Assembly (NCBI GenBank): GCA_012064415.1
Contig: SSNU01000129.1
Coordinates: 215,438-279,437 of the forward strand
DNA from: Gyrodactylus bullatarudis
Lineage: Eukaryota > Platyhelminthes > Monogenea > Gyrodactylidea > Gyrodactylidae
Length of the DNA: 64,000 bases
Reading direction: 5' to 3'
The position numbers and the translations under genes were made by a program. The notes beneath the pieces were generated by a model, which was not told the DNA's origin, ran no database searches, and saw nothing but the letters and a program-made list of their open reading frames with translations. Positions 10,425-20,515 of the stretch are shown piece after piece (the first letter of the stretch is position 1; each line of letters starts with the position of its first letter).

Positions 10425-11160
10425 TTGAATTTCTTAACTTATGTTATGTATCATAACTAGGGCGACCAGAAAAAGGCATACTTTATGATGAAAAAAGGCA
10501 ATTTTTAATTCTGAAAAAGGCAAATTCATAAAATCGAATGTTTCTCACGAGAAGCATCCCGAGAAGATATCTGCTGAAAGCGGACTTAAAGGAGATCTCA
10601 TTAAAAATCCAAAAAGTAGCTTTAACAACATAGTAAAGCATAAAAGGTATATTCATATAATCGAATATCTCTCACAAGTAGTGATTTTAAAAAATTAATC
10701 AATTCTTCAAGCCTTTCAAGTGAATAGAATGAGAATGAGATGTTGAGTTGGATAAGCCATTTCTATTGGCTGTTTACCGAGTCCCCCCCTAAAATTAGAT
10801 TCAGAAAATGAAAATTTAACTAAGATCAAGATAAACAAGGGATAAAAAATTTGCACAATCCTTGAAAAAAATGAAAAAAGCAATCCTTTTTAAAAAAGGC
10901 AAAAAAAAGGCAAGCCTCCTCGAAATTGGCAAAAAAGGCAAACTTATTTCTCTTAATAATAGGTTTAGAAATAAAAGGACTGAATTTTTCATATTTTCAA
11001 AGTATTTTAGACTCACTCTCAAAAAAGGCAAAAAAGGCATTTTGGTCGCCCTAATCATAACTTATGATTCATAAGTTATGATAGAAGAAATATATTCCTA
11101 GACCTGTACGAAAAGATGCAAAATTAAATTGTGATTCTAAAGTGGGCTTCATACTCTATG
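10425..11160 (-). repeat. Inverted repeat, copy 2, split by hAT-like insertion
   Basis: Reverse-complement match to 8670-8775. Bases 11160-11062 match the left part of copy 1 and 10457-10425 match its right part. The interruption coincides exactly with the 596-bp hAT-type element and its 8-bp target duplication, which fixes the insertion order. Confidence 0.7.
10458..11053. mobile_element. Non-autonomous hAT-type element with perfect 8-bp TSD
   Basis: Ends are inverted repeats TAGGGCGACCA...TGGTCGCCCTA. Both sides are flanked by the identical octamer ATCATAAC (10450-10457 and 11054-11061). An 8-bp duplication with YAGGG-type termini is the hAT superfamily hallmark. The 596-bp interior has no transposase. 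It does carry eight exact copies of AAAAAGGCA, three within 65 bp of the left end (10470, 10492, 10514) and five in the right 160 bp (10893, 10904, 10932, 11022, 11031), all in the same orientation; they may be subterminal transposase-binding sites. Confidence 0.85.
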
Positions 11161-12480
11161 ATTGAGATTAATCAAATTATAAATTCTTTACAAAAAATTG
11201 CAGAAATTAAAAGTAATAGGTACTGAAATTGAACTTCAATTGTATTTTCATACTAAGCATACATCAAGCATACACAGAGTAGTCACTGTCTATATAATAT
11301 ATATGCACAAGAAGTTTCACGCATGAAATACAGCTATTCTCGATGAATTTGGGAATTCATGATTTTTACAAAAATCAGAGTACCGAAATTTTTGAAAGAT
11401 TTTTTGGTAATTGATTCAAAATGTACACTTTTACCGATTTGAGAAAAAAATTTGAAAAAAAAATTTTTTTGAGAAATTTTAGAGACAATTTCAATTTCGA
11501 GATGGCGCGATTTTTTCATTTTTTTTAACTTTGAGTTGAAGATTTTTTTTTTGATTTCAAGGTCTGAGAGGAATCAAGCGTTATTTTTCAGGATCATCAT
11601 CAGACAAAGAAAATAATTACTCTTATTCATGTTTTTGAAAAATTCGTCATTTTGAAATAAACTAGGGTGATTCAAGATCATCTTTTTCCAAGCAGTAGAT
11701 ATGATAGCAGTAAAAAAAATAAGTAGACTTTCGCACTTAAATGATGTGTGTTATTAAAAAATTATTGGAGACATCAGTTATTAGTCCTTAGGATTACCTT
11801 GGGTTATGAAAATTTAACATTAAAATCTGTGATTTTAGCAACAATTCCAGGTTACTTGAAGATATTATTCAGAGGTTTTTTTCTTTTGCTCACGCTGACA
11901 AAATCGACATCTTTGAATTCAGCATGAAATTATCTCTCTAATGATAGTCCTAGCTTTGCGATATTCTAATTTTTTGATTTTGATGATTTATCCCTAATCA
12001 TTAGGGCCTAATGGGGATTGAAATGAGCAAATCAGAGAAGAGCATGAATGGACCACGTCAGTATTTATAGGTGTAGAAAGATTATTAATAAAATGAAATC
12101 TCAAAAATGATATCTCAAAAATAGTAGACTTAAAGGAGAGAAGAGAAAATAAATATCTATTCAACAAACCAATGATTAATTTTTTTTTTGAAATTGCAAC
12201 ATTATATTATGTAGATTGATATAAATAACATAAATATGTACAGAGAAATCATAGATGTTCAAAATCTAGTTTTTTTTTAAATCATAAAATCCATAAGCAA
12301 GACGAGACATCCTGGGTTTCTGCGGTAGGCACATCCTCTTAAGGTCCTTCAGCAGAATTAGTCTCTAATACACACTGAATAGAAATTGATTGCAAAGTGT
12401 GCAACGACAACAAGCCAGGTGCTAAATCAATTCAAACTTTTATCTCACAGTCAGAGGTTTAACTTTATTGAATGTAAAAG
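11161..12480. other. Intergenic, nothing recognised
   Basis: AT-rich DNA with poly-T tracts (about 11455-11560). No convincing gene, repeat or RNA; the minus frame at 11334-11519 is low-complexity. Confidence 0.4.
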
Positions 12481-12496
12481 GTCTCAAAAAGGGGAC

Positions 12497-12840
12497 TTAT
12501 TCAGTCAAATGTAAATTAGAGTAAAGAAGAGACAAAGAGTAATCAAGTTTAGTTCTTAAATAAGAGATTATTGATTTTAGATCATAAAGGTTATCACAAT
12601 CCGAGAGCGTAAATTTAGAGTCTAAACATCTAAATTGATTGAGGAGAAAATGGTACGAGTAGGCTGTGTAACGGAGGGAATAACATTTACAGATTGGTTC
12701 GGAGAAAGAGGCGAAATTTTTAATAATGAAAGCCGATCTTCTCAACCATAAGGGATCAAGTCCAGAGATAGAGATTAGTGAATTATAAGAATCAATATTA
12801 GGAAAACAGGAATGAAGAAATTTGTATTTGTAAGTAAAAT
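12497..12840 (-). pseudogene. Family-1 non-LTR RT, C-terminal fragment
   Basis: Minus-strand frames read YKYKFLHSCFPNIDSYN, then SGLDPLWLRRSAFIIKNF, then a tail ending LRTKLDYSLSLLYSNLH. This aligns with the last 130 residues of copies A and B. The 5' end stops near 12840, leaving only the extreme C-terminus, as in heavily 5'-truncated retrotransposon insertions. Confidence 0.82.
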
Positions 12841-13980
12841 ACTTCTGTTATTCTGTGAGTTTGAATATCATGTTCCTTGTGGCATAATTGACTTATGACA
12901 TTAAGTCTCTTGAAAAGACTTGGCTTAACTTTGATAAGGTTCAATCAGCGTAATTAGTAGATTTAATACATTTTTATTGGAATTTCAACTCTAAACTTTC
13001 GAGAGCAATGATATCATGAAAAAAATTAGAGTAATCGTGTTACTGCATTATATTTTTTTACAAAAATTTAATGTGGTGTTCAAATATTCGCCAAGTATAC
13101 CCTGTAAAAGAACACTATGATTTGTATTATAATACAAATAAAACATACAAGTACTAAGTTTAAAAATAAATCAGATTATTTGTGAATAAAATCTATAGTA
13201 ACACAAATTTTGAACAAAAACTCTAGGGCATACTAAAATTGAAATTTTTAATAAATGCGCTTACGTAAAAAGACATACTAGATCTGATTTTTCTATCTAA
13301 AAACATACTAATTCTGAAAAAAAACCCTTGGACATACTAGTTTTGCAAATACCCCTTTAACTTGATGTTAAATCGAAGATTAAATTTTATTTCAAGGTAT
13401 AATATTTCTGTGAGTGCTCCTAAAATTAGACTTTTTTTACCCAGTGAAGGCAAAGGAAAGGCTTTATTTATCAGGGTCCAGGTTTATTTTTCTACTCCCA
13501 GATGACAGGTGTGTTTAATATGCCTTTGAATTAGAAAACACAATGCCCACTACATTATTGGTTTTTAATTTTCGTCTGAAATATTTTTATTCTTACAAAA
13601 ACATGTTACCCCTTGAATGTAAGATGAAGAGATAAACCTTTTCTTTTGTTAGAAGATTTTATTCAATATTAATATATAGTTAACAAAAATATAGCAATCA
13701 GGAAAAGCATTATTAAAATAAAGGTTTTCTGCACCTTATCGAACACATTAGTGCATTTTTTGGAAAAAATATATAGAAAGATTGGAAATACATCGTGTAT
13801 ATCATATCCCTATATGCACTTTTTGGCAATAACTCTATAATTAATTCTGAAACTCAATGTATTCTACAAAAATCTAAGAATAAATAAATCTAAGAATTAT
13901 TTAAAATATAATGTTTTCTGAATCTTGAGCATCTTGTAAATATAGAATGAATAGAATATAATCTGGTGGATTTGATACAT
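12841..13980. other. Intergenic with a short degenerate repeat cluster
   Basis: No gene seen. Between 13228 and 13345 the octamer motif CATACTA recurs four times at roughly 30-43-bp spacing, followed each time by a degenerate RNTCTGA-like sequence. The rest is AT-rich without recognisable structure. Confidence 0.4.
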
Positions 13981-14032
13981 TGGTAGTGAAAATAAATAGG
14001 GCTTCAAAGAATTTTCAATAAAAATTCTGGAT

Positions 14033-14735
14033 TTAGTTAAGATTAAAATATGAAAGACTCTTAGTATAGTCAAGTTTAGATCGAATATGTGACATAACAG
14101 ATTTTATACTAGAGAGATTATTACATTCACTTAATTTATATTTACTATCTATCATATTATATGCAGAGAGTAGATGGTGATCTGAAAATGATGATCTTCT
14201 TAAATTATAGAAATTTTCGACTAATTGAGATGAATCAATAAAAGTTTTTACAATTACAGCATATCTTCGTAACCAAAGGGGATTTAACCCCGAGGTTGAG
14301 ATGCGATCATTGTATGACGCTAGGTCAGGATAGAGAAAGAATAAAAATTTGGATTGAATATGTTCAATCTCCAAGGATTTTTCAATGCTTAATGATGGGA
14401 CTAGAGGTGAAACATAGTCAAGATAACTAAGAACTAAGGCTTTGTAAGCTTTTAGTCTCAAGTTAACTGATTTTAGAATTGAGTATATTCGAGAGTTTAT
14501 TTGAGTCAGATTTGAAAGGGGATTAATTTTAAGTCCATTAGATATACTGAAACCGAGGTCTGAAGTTAAGGAGACAATTTCTCCAGGAAGTAGAAGCGAT
14601 TCCAAGAGGGTTGCAGGGAGACCGCATGGGAGTAATAATTTACCTTTATCTCTATTAATATAGAGCCCCATGGACTCAAGGGAATCTTTGAGAAGATAGA
14701 AGTTGTGATTGATTTTCAAAATATCAAGGGAAATT
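14033..14735 (-). pseudogene. Family-1 non-LTR RT, C-terminal third
   Basis: A 228-residue frame on the minus strand starting inside the RT after the catalytic box. It carries MGLYINRDKGKLLLPCGLPA, LLPGEIVSLTSDLGFSIS, YKALVLSYLDYVSPLVPSL and NPLWLRRYAVIVKTFIDSS. The left junction near 14735 marks 5' truncation. The frame is intact over this length, so the insertion may be younger than copy A. A 3' untranslated tail of unknown length extends to about 13950. Confidence 0.87.
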
Positions 14736-14739
14736 CAAT

Positions 14740-15718
14740 ATCAGGGTTAATTCCAAGATTCAACCCAAATATTTCAAAAATGAGCCCCAATGAAGAATGA
14801 TTTTGAGTAAATTTGAATAAAAATTATTTTGGATTGATAAGTTTCATTTATTTTCTAGTATTTCGATAAGTTCAAGTCATTTTATGAAAGAATATCACTC
14901 TGTTATTCAAATTTATCTTTCAGTTTTGCACAGGTTTCGCATGTCAATTTATATATTTTTATATATCACTCATTAATTCATTATTTTATCCTTTTTCACT
15001 TGATTTTCAAGTCAAGGGTATATTTATCTTTGAATTTAGTATGTATCCTATGACTTTCTCGTTTATGGCTTCGAAATTACCAATTAGCATTCGGTATTAT
15101 TATTATTAGTTAAAATTATTTAGTTCGCAAATATCCATAAGATTCACTTTTATCAGAGTTCAGTTCACCAGTATCGGTAAGGTTTCATTACTTTCCCTTG
15201 AAAGTTGGCTTAACCCTAGTCCAAGATTATTTTTTTTCATCACACAAATGTGAACCAAAATAATTATGATAATAATCTGAAATCCTTTCTGAAAGCCGAC
15301 TTATCATTTCAAAGATAGTTGAGGTTAAAATTGACATTTTTTGGCTCTAAAACCAGTTATCTACTAAATTATAAGAGATATTGAGCTGGCAATTGCATAT
15401 ATTGCTATTGTTTTACGATAGAAAGTTATTTTTTTCTAAGCAAATAGGTTTTCAAAAAACGCTCTAAATATTTTTCAAATATTTGACAACATTTTCAAAA
15501 AATCACCCTTCTTCAAGTTACTATGGTGTGCATCAGTGAAGAACTATCTTTATGAATTATACATAATTTTGTAGCTTAATAAATTTCCTTTCTAATGAGG
15601 GATAAACAAAGTTAAAATTATTGCTCAAGAAAGAGTTTTGTTCCACCAGTGGAACAATGGGACATAGAGGGTTAAAGAAGTAAAAAATAACTTGATGAGT
15701 CAGTGTATAACTTTAAAT
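14740..15718. other. Intergenic, nothing recognised
   Basis: AT-rich. A TTAACCCTAG string at 15210-15219 resembles a piggyBac-type end but lacks its own partner nearby other than the 15723-15802 element. No gene or RNA apparent. Confidence 0.4.
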
Positions 15719-15722
15719 TTAA

Positions 15723-15802
15723 CCCTAGAACTGAATCTCGGGTTATTTTTCACCCGATTTGTATTGAAACCCCCATAAGAAAAAAAAATTTCCGTTCTAG
15801 GG
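15723..15802. mobile_element. 80-bp piggyBac-like MITE flanked by TTAA
   Basis: The segment begins CCCTAGAACTGAA and ends TTCCGTTCTAGGG (inverted repeats matching at 12 of 13 positions), and is bounded by TTAA at 15719-15722 and 15803-15806. TTAA target duplications with CCCTAGAA termini are the signature of the piggyBac superfamily. There is no coding capacity; it is a minimal non-autonomous derivative. Confidence 0.72.
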
Positions 15803-16166
15803 TTAAGATGTATGTCTATGAATTTCGTTAATATAAGTTACGAGTTCATTTTTATCACTTAGACATGGAAAAGGTATAGAGTCAATGATTGGCTTAGGTG
15901 AAACAAGTGGAAAATTAAAATCACAGGGAAAATTTAGGGTATCAAATGCCTGAAACGAGGAAAAAATGATCTCGAAAGTATTGAGGATCAACTCAATGAA
16001 GAATGGTGGCGATTGACTCACGATTAGCTAGAAATCTGATTCTTTTTAAAGCTCTTCTGGAATTTATTTCAAGTTTTCCGAAAACATTGGAAAACTCAAG
16101 ATTCTTGAGGTAATAATAGATTTTTATTGATAAAATAGTTACAAAAATAATAAGGGGTATTTACCG

Positions 16167-16429
16167 TTATGGTCTGTCGGAAATGCTATTATCCTAAAAT
16201 CGTCTGTCTGAGAATTATTATTTCTGTTATGGTTAGTCAAATAACACGGTGTTATTATGAGGAATAATATATATTAATATTTCCATTATGGTTTGTTTTT
16301 TTTAAGTTTTTTTTCTGTAATAGTAAGTTTTACTAAAATATTTCTTTTATGGTTTCCCCCTTTAATGTTAGGCCTTGTTTATTTTACTGTTATGGTAGGG
16401 GGATTATTTCACTTATGGTCTGTTCATAT
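16167..16429 (+). repeat. MULE left TIR with six TTATGGT motifs
   Basis: TTATGGT occurs at 16167, 16227, 16286, 16347, 16390 and 16413. The first four are spaced 60, 59 and 61 bp apart. All lie in the same orientation within the TIR and are mirrored in the right TIR, as expected for multiple transposase contact sites. Confidence 0.9.
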
Positions 16430-16550
16430 TATTTAGATTTTAGTAATTAATACAATAGCAGACCTAACCAATCAGAATTATTTAACTCTTTGGTTTTTTG
16501 GGGTATACAAGTGTTGAGATTATTCTAAAGTACTTACAACAAGCTATACT

Positions 16551-18215
16551 ATGGACATTTTCATTAAAGGAGCTATGTTTTCTGACGTGGATTTTGTTGA
16601 TGCTGCAATTCGAAAATATAACAGAGATAATTTAAGAGACACCAGAGTATCAAGAAGAAATAAAAACGGATTCACGAGTTCATGTCGAGATAAAAATTGT
16701 CAGTATCAAATAAGAATGAATAAGCGACAAAATCGATACTATTATGTTGTTTATTCTCATGCGCATACATGCTCTGAAGTAAGGTTTATTTTTATATTTT
16801 AGATAAAAACTATGATTAATAAGAAAAATAGTGTGGAAATTCTGAAATCTTATTCTATTGACAATAAAAAGTTTACCCCTAATGATGGATTGGAACTTTT
16901 ACGCAAGGAACTTCTTACCAGACAATGTGGCGAAGTATTCAGGTCTCAAAATCTAACTCTTTCTCAGATGATTTAAACTCATATAACAAGCTTATTGGCT
17001 TTTTAAATGCCCATTATATTACAAACCCTGGAACCATAATTGATGTTGAAAAACTAGATAATCAACTGGAAGCTATGTTCCTCTCATTCAATATCTCAAT
17101 AAAAGCTTTTTCTAATGCACTGCCCATAATAGCAGTAGACGGTTGCCATCTCAAGTCAAATCATAATTACATTATTCAAATGGCGACTGGTTTGGATGGA
17201 AATGGACAACTTTATCCCTTGGCATTCTCCTTGGTACCAACTGAATCTGAAGATTATTGGAGCTACTTCTTCATTCAATTAAATAAATGCTTAAACCTAC
17301 ATGAAAGAAAGGACGTTGCTATCTTATCTGACAGAGAAAAGGGACTAATTAATGCTATCAAAAAAGAACTACCAACATGCCATCATTCGTACTGCCTTTT
17401 CCATGTAGGAAAAAATATTCAGAGAAAATATAAGAAAAACATGAACGGACATATTCGGAAGGTAGCTACTTCTAAAAATTACAATGACCTCTCTGATGCA
17501 ATAGAGAAAATTAAGAAGATAGACGAAGAAGTTCATAAGTATTTTTGTGATATAAATATAGTCCATTGGACTAATTTCTATTTTCCTGTATGTCTTAACG
17601 GTCATCTGACCTCTAATTTAGCTGAGTCAGCTAACTCAGCGATCAATGAAATAAGAATGCTTCATCCATTTAACGCAGTATATAGTTATTCACAATACGT
17701 TACTAAGATATTTGAGGAGAGATACCAGTTTTTCAAGTCTAAAAACGGGATATATTCAGGTGAGCAAATTATTCAGTTATGGAAATTCAAAATGATAAAA
17801 ACGTGTAGATAAATTCTCAAAAGTGTATGAAACTTTATCTTTGAAAGCAAAGAAGCTCAAGGTAGTGAAGGTTTCTGCAGCTCTCTCAGTGCCTATTTAC
17901 AATGTTCAAGATCAAAAGGAGACAAATATAGAACGAATTGTCGACTTGGAAAATGGAAGTTGCTCCTGTGATGAAATAAGAGACACCGGCCATCCTTGTG
18001 TACATCTTCTAGCTGTAATTTATCGTGAAAATAAAGAAGATGAATCCTATATGAATGATTCATTTAAAATCAAGTCCCTTAAAGCGATGTATGGAAGGAA
18101 CATCATTGCTATTGATTTGGATTACGTGATAAAGACACCTTTAGTTGAATACTAACAAAATAGAAAAAGAGGACGGCCAAGTAAAAATAAGATTAAAGGC
18201 ATTGAAGAGAAATGA
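16551..18215 (+). pseudogene. MULE transposase, mini-intron present, frame broken
   Basis: Exon 1 (16551-16778) encodes a Cys/His N-terminal finger (SCRDKNCQYQI...HAHTC), like the FAR1/GCM-type domain of MULEs. A 24-bp GT-AG intron (16779-16802) follows. The catalytic domain (frame 16925-17812) has NPGTIIDVEKLD, IIAVDGCHLKS (first Asp), AILSDREKGLINAI (second Asp), CHHSYCLFHVGKNI and SNLAESANSAINE (Glu). The third frame (17823-18155) has a SWIM zinc finger CSCDEIRDTGHPCVH. A frameshift near 16920, one extra A near 17797-17801 and a TAA at 18153-18155 break the gene. After that stop the same frame continues as an AT-hook-like RKRGRPSK and ends at 18215. If the breaks are sequencing errors the gene could be active. 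Confidence 0.85.
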
Positions 18216-18299
18216 TGGAATAATTAATAAATTTTTGGTATTTCATATTTCTTATTAATACAAGATTCTAAGATTTGAGTTAAACGAAAAATGAAAAAA

Positions 18300-18562
18300 A
18301 TATGAACAGACCATAAGTGAAATAATCCCCCTACCATAACAGTAAAATAAACAAGGCCTAACATTAAAGGGGGAAACCATAAAAGAAATATTTTAGTAAA
18401 ACTTACTATTACAGAAAAAAAACTTAAAAAAAACAAACCATAATGGAAATATTAATATATATTATTCCTCATAATAACACCGTGTTATTTGACTAACCAT
18501 AACAGAAATAATAATTCTCAGACAGACGATTTTAGGATAATAGCATTTCCGACAGACCATAA
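18300..18562 (-). repeat. MULE right TIR
   Basis: Reverse complement of 16167-16429, with no mismatch noticed by eye across 263 bp. Confidence 0.9.
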
Positions 18563-18989
18563 TAATGAGAATCTGGAATGAATTGAATAAGATAAATGCA
18601 TATCTGTGATGTTTTCATGTTTTTAAAAATTAAAAAATTTATCTAAAATCTGGCTCTTAAGGGGTAAAGCAAGATATATATAAATTATTTAAAATAGTTA
18701 CAAAAATAATTATGAAAATCTGGAATGAATTGAACTTATGAATATTTGCGAAAGTTTCATGTTTTTGAAAACAAATTAGAGATGCCACTCCCTTGTCTGA
18801 GATTTTATCTCGATTGGTTTGCATGAGATTTTTTACTGAAAAAGGATGCTTCTCAGTCATCAAGGATGGATATTCGCCATTTGTAAAAGGCTTTTATAGG
18901 GTATAGGTCCTATACCATAGGGGTCCTGCAATATAGCCAAAGTGTGGGAGAATAATAATAAAACAGATTGAGTGAGGAGAGACAGCGTA
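18563..18989. repeat. Tandemly repeated host DNA beside the MULE
   Basis: AATCTGGAATGAATTGAA recurs at about 18570 and 18717, 147 bp apart. AAAATAGTTACAAAAATAAT recurs at about 16132 (left of the MULE) and 18691. The arrangement is two copies of one unit with the transposon inserted in the first. A GTGAGGAGAGACAGCGT string near 18972 is shared with the repeat at 23091. Confidence 0.6.
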
Positions 18990-19805
18990 AGTTTTTCTTG
19001 AACTTTCAGTAGAATTGATTTAATTTCCAATTAATAAATATTGGACGACATAACAAACTTTTTGAGAAAATAGCGAATGAGTTTAGAGTTGTAGGTAAAC
19101 CAAAGGTCTTTTGATGAGTTGAATAATGCTTGATTGTAAATTTTACAATGTAAAATGGCTTGTTTGGGATTCTATTTGAAAGGGCCATGATCTTTGAATG
19201 ATTAAGAGTTAAACCGATTCGGGAGAGGGAAGTTTTAATATCACATTGACAATATGATCCATTTCGATTTAGATGAGCTAGTATTTGACTGAATCATACG
19301 AAGGTTTAATTTGTGAGAAGACTAGATTGAAAAGGGTTGAACCAATAACCGAAGAACCACGGATTTGATTTCTGTATGCGAAGAAGATACTTCATTAAGG
19401 GGTACAAATTGGAATTGAATTATCATTATTATTGGGCGATTTTTTTAAAGTTGGATTGCATGAACGGGACCACGAACTACTGTAGTAAACATGAATGTGA
19501 TAGAACTCTTTTGTTAGAGATAGTTGGCTTCTTCGCTTTATCCGCAAGAATTAGACGATGAATGTAGGATCTATGACGACAGAAGGTACCAATATGTTTA
19601 AGCTGGTTGTGAATTTCTTGCATTATTGACGATTGGATAAAGTAATTTCCTTTGAAAAATGTAGAAAATGAATCGTCTTGGTTCTCACGGGTCGGACTTA
19701 CTGATTTAATGTAGTCCGGAGCGTGATAGGAGATGATAAAACTAATTTCCTTAGCAATATCAAAGAGCGAGATACAACACTGGCCAATCTAATCATCTTT
19801 CACCA
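18990..19805 (-). pseudogene. Family-2 non-LTR retrotransposon remnant, inverted
   Basis: The minus strand holds two recognisable pieces: an open stretch (about 19805-19500) whose pattern FKGNYFIQSSIMQEIHNQL, then IGTFCRHRSYIHRLI, matches the ORF1 domain of the two plus-strand family-2 elements, and an RT piece (about 19400-19290) reading SSVIGSTLFNLVFSQIKPS, the block just before the catalytic box. The endonuclease is missing between them, so an internal deletion has occurred. It lies head-to-head with the next element. Confidence 0.6.
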
Positions 19806-19841
19806 TCCAATCTCAGAAAGCCTAATTCTCATAGTCTCATC

Positions 19842-20507
19842 GTGAGAGGAATTATGCACCCTAATTTTAATATTGCAGAAGTTGCAAACTTCATAAAAAA
19901 TCTGCTTCCGGACATCATCATCATCTCCATCTCATTCCATAACGCAAATCCTATACAGTCAAACCACTACTACAAAGTCTCCTCCAAAAAGAAAATATCT
20001 CATCATTTCTATAAACTCATTTTTGATGAATTCATACAAAAAGGTATAAAAATAACAAGGTCAATACCTATTGATCAAAGAAAACCTTCAACAAATAAGG
20101 ATGTCCATACAAACCAACCTCAACGTCCATCCACTTCCATTGCCACTACTCAACCTCAATGCGTAATCCAAACCAATGACACAAAGGAAGCCACTACTCC
20201 TCAAATTATCTCGACATCTAACGGCCGTACTCCGGTATTAGCTCCTCCTACCACATCAAATCTTGCTAGCCTGAATAATAGCACCCACGATAAAGGTCCT
20301 GTTGTCCCTGTCATAACACCAAATCATATCAACAATCGTTTTATATTCAATGCTAGACAAAACACTCCTACTCCTAACTCGTCACGAACATTCAAAGTCA
20401 GGAGAATTTCTCACACCAACGTTAACATTAATGAATCCTCATCCAACGAAACACCATTCACTTCCTCAAATTTTCAACGGGTCACTGGAACTCCACTGCC
20501 GAAATAA
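19842..20507 (+). CDS. Family-2 non-LTR retrotransposon copy C, ORF1
   Basis: A 221-residue frame. Residues 1-75 have an alternating strand/helix pattern ending in KGIKITRSIPI. It aligns in shape with ORF1 of copy D and with the remnant at 19500-19805, suggesting an RRM-like nucleic-acid-binding domain. The remainder is Pro/Thr/Asn/Ser-rich and disordered. No CCHC knuckles are visible. ORF2 begins in another frame at about 20516. ORF1 of non-LTR elements usually chaperones the RNA; that role is inferred. Confidence 0.6.
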   Translation: MRGIMHPNFNIAEVANFIKNLLPDIIIISISFHNANPIQSNHYYKVSSKKKISHHFYKLIFDEFIQKGIKITRSIPIDQRKPSTNKDVHTNQPQRPSTSIATTQPQCVIQTNDTKEATTPQIISTSNGRTPVLAPPTTSNLASLNNSTHDKGPVVPVITPNHINNRFIFNARQNTPTPNSSRTFKVRRISHTNVNINESSSNETPFTSSNFQRVTGTPLPK

Positions 20508-20515
20508 CTCCCGTC

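Larger units (their letters stand above)
16167..18562 (+). mobile_element. Mutator-like (MULE) DNA transposon with 263-bp TIRs
   Basis: A complete 2.4-kb element: 263-bp terminal inverted repeats (16167-16429 and 18300-18562) that look identical by eye, enclosing one MULE transposase gene. Termini begin TTATGGTCTGTCGG. The element sits in one copy of a roughly 147-bp tandem repeat, so the empty site can be inferred from the neighbouring copy near 18691-18740. Fifteen extra bases before the left terminus have no counterpart on the right. AATAAT, on both sides, is a candidate remnant of a target duplication, shorter than the usual 8-10 bp for MULEs. Confidence 0.9.

Noticed and set aside
15803..16021. 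Minus-strand 72-residue frame
   Set aside because: No motif recognised; begins inside the piggyBac-like flank and has no supporting splice or start context.
18224..18436. Minus-strand 70-residue hydrophobic frame in the MULE right TIR
   Set aside because: It is the translation of AT-rich TIR DNA and is duplicated in inverse at the left TIR, so it is not an independent gene.
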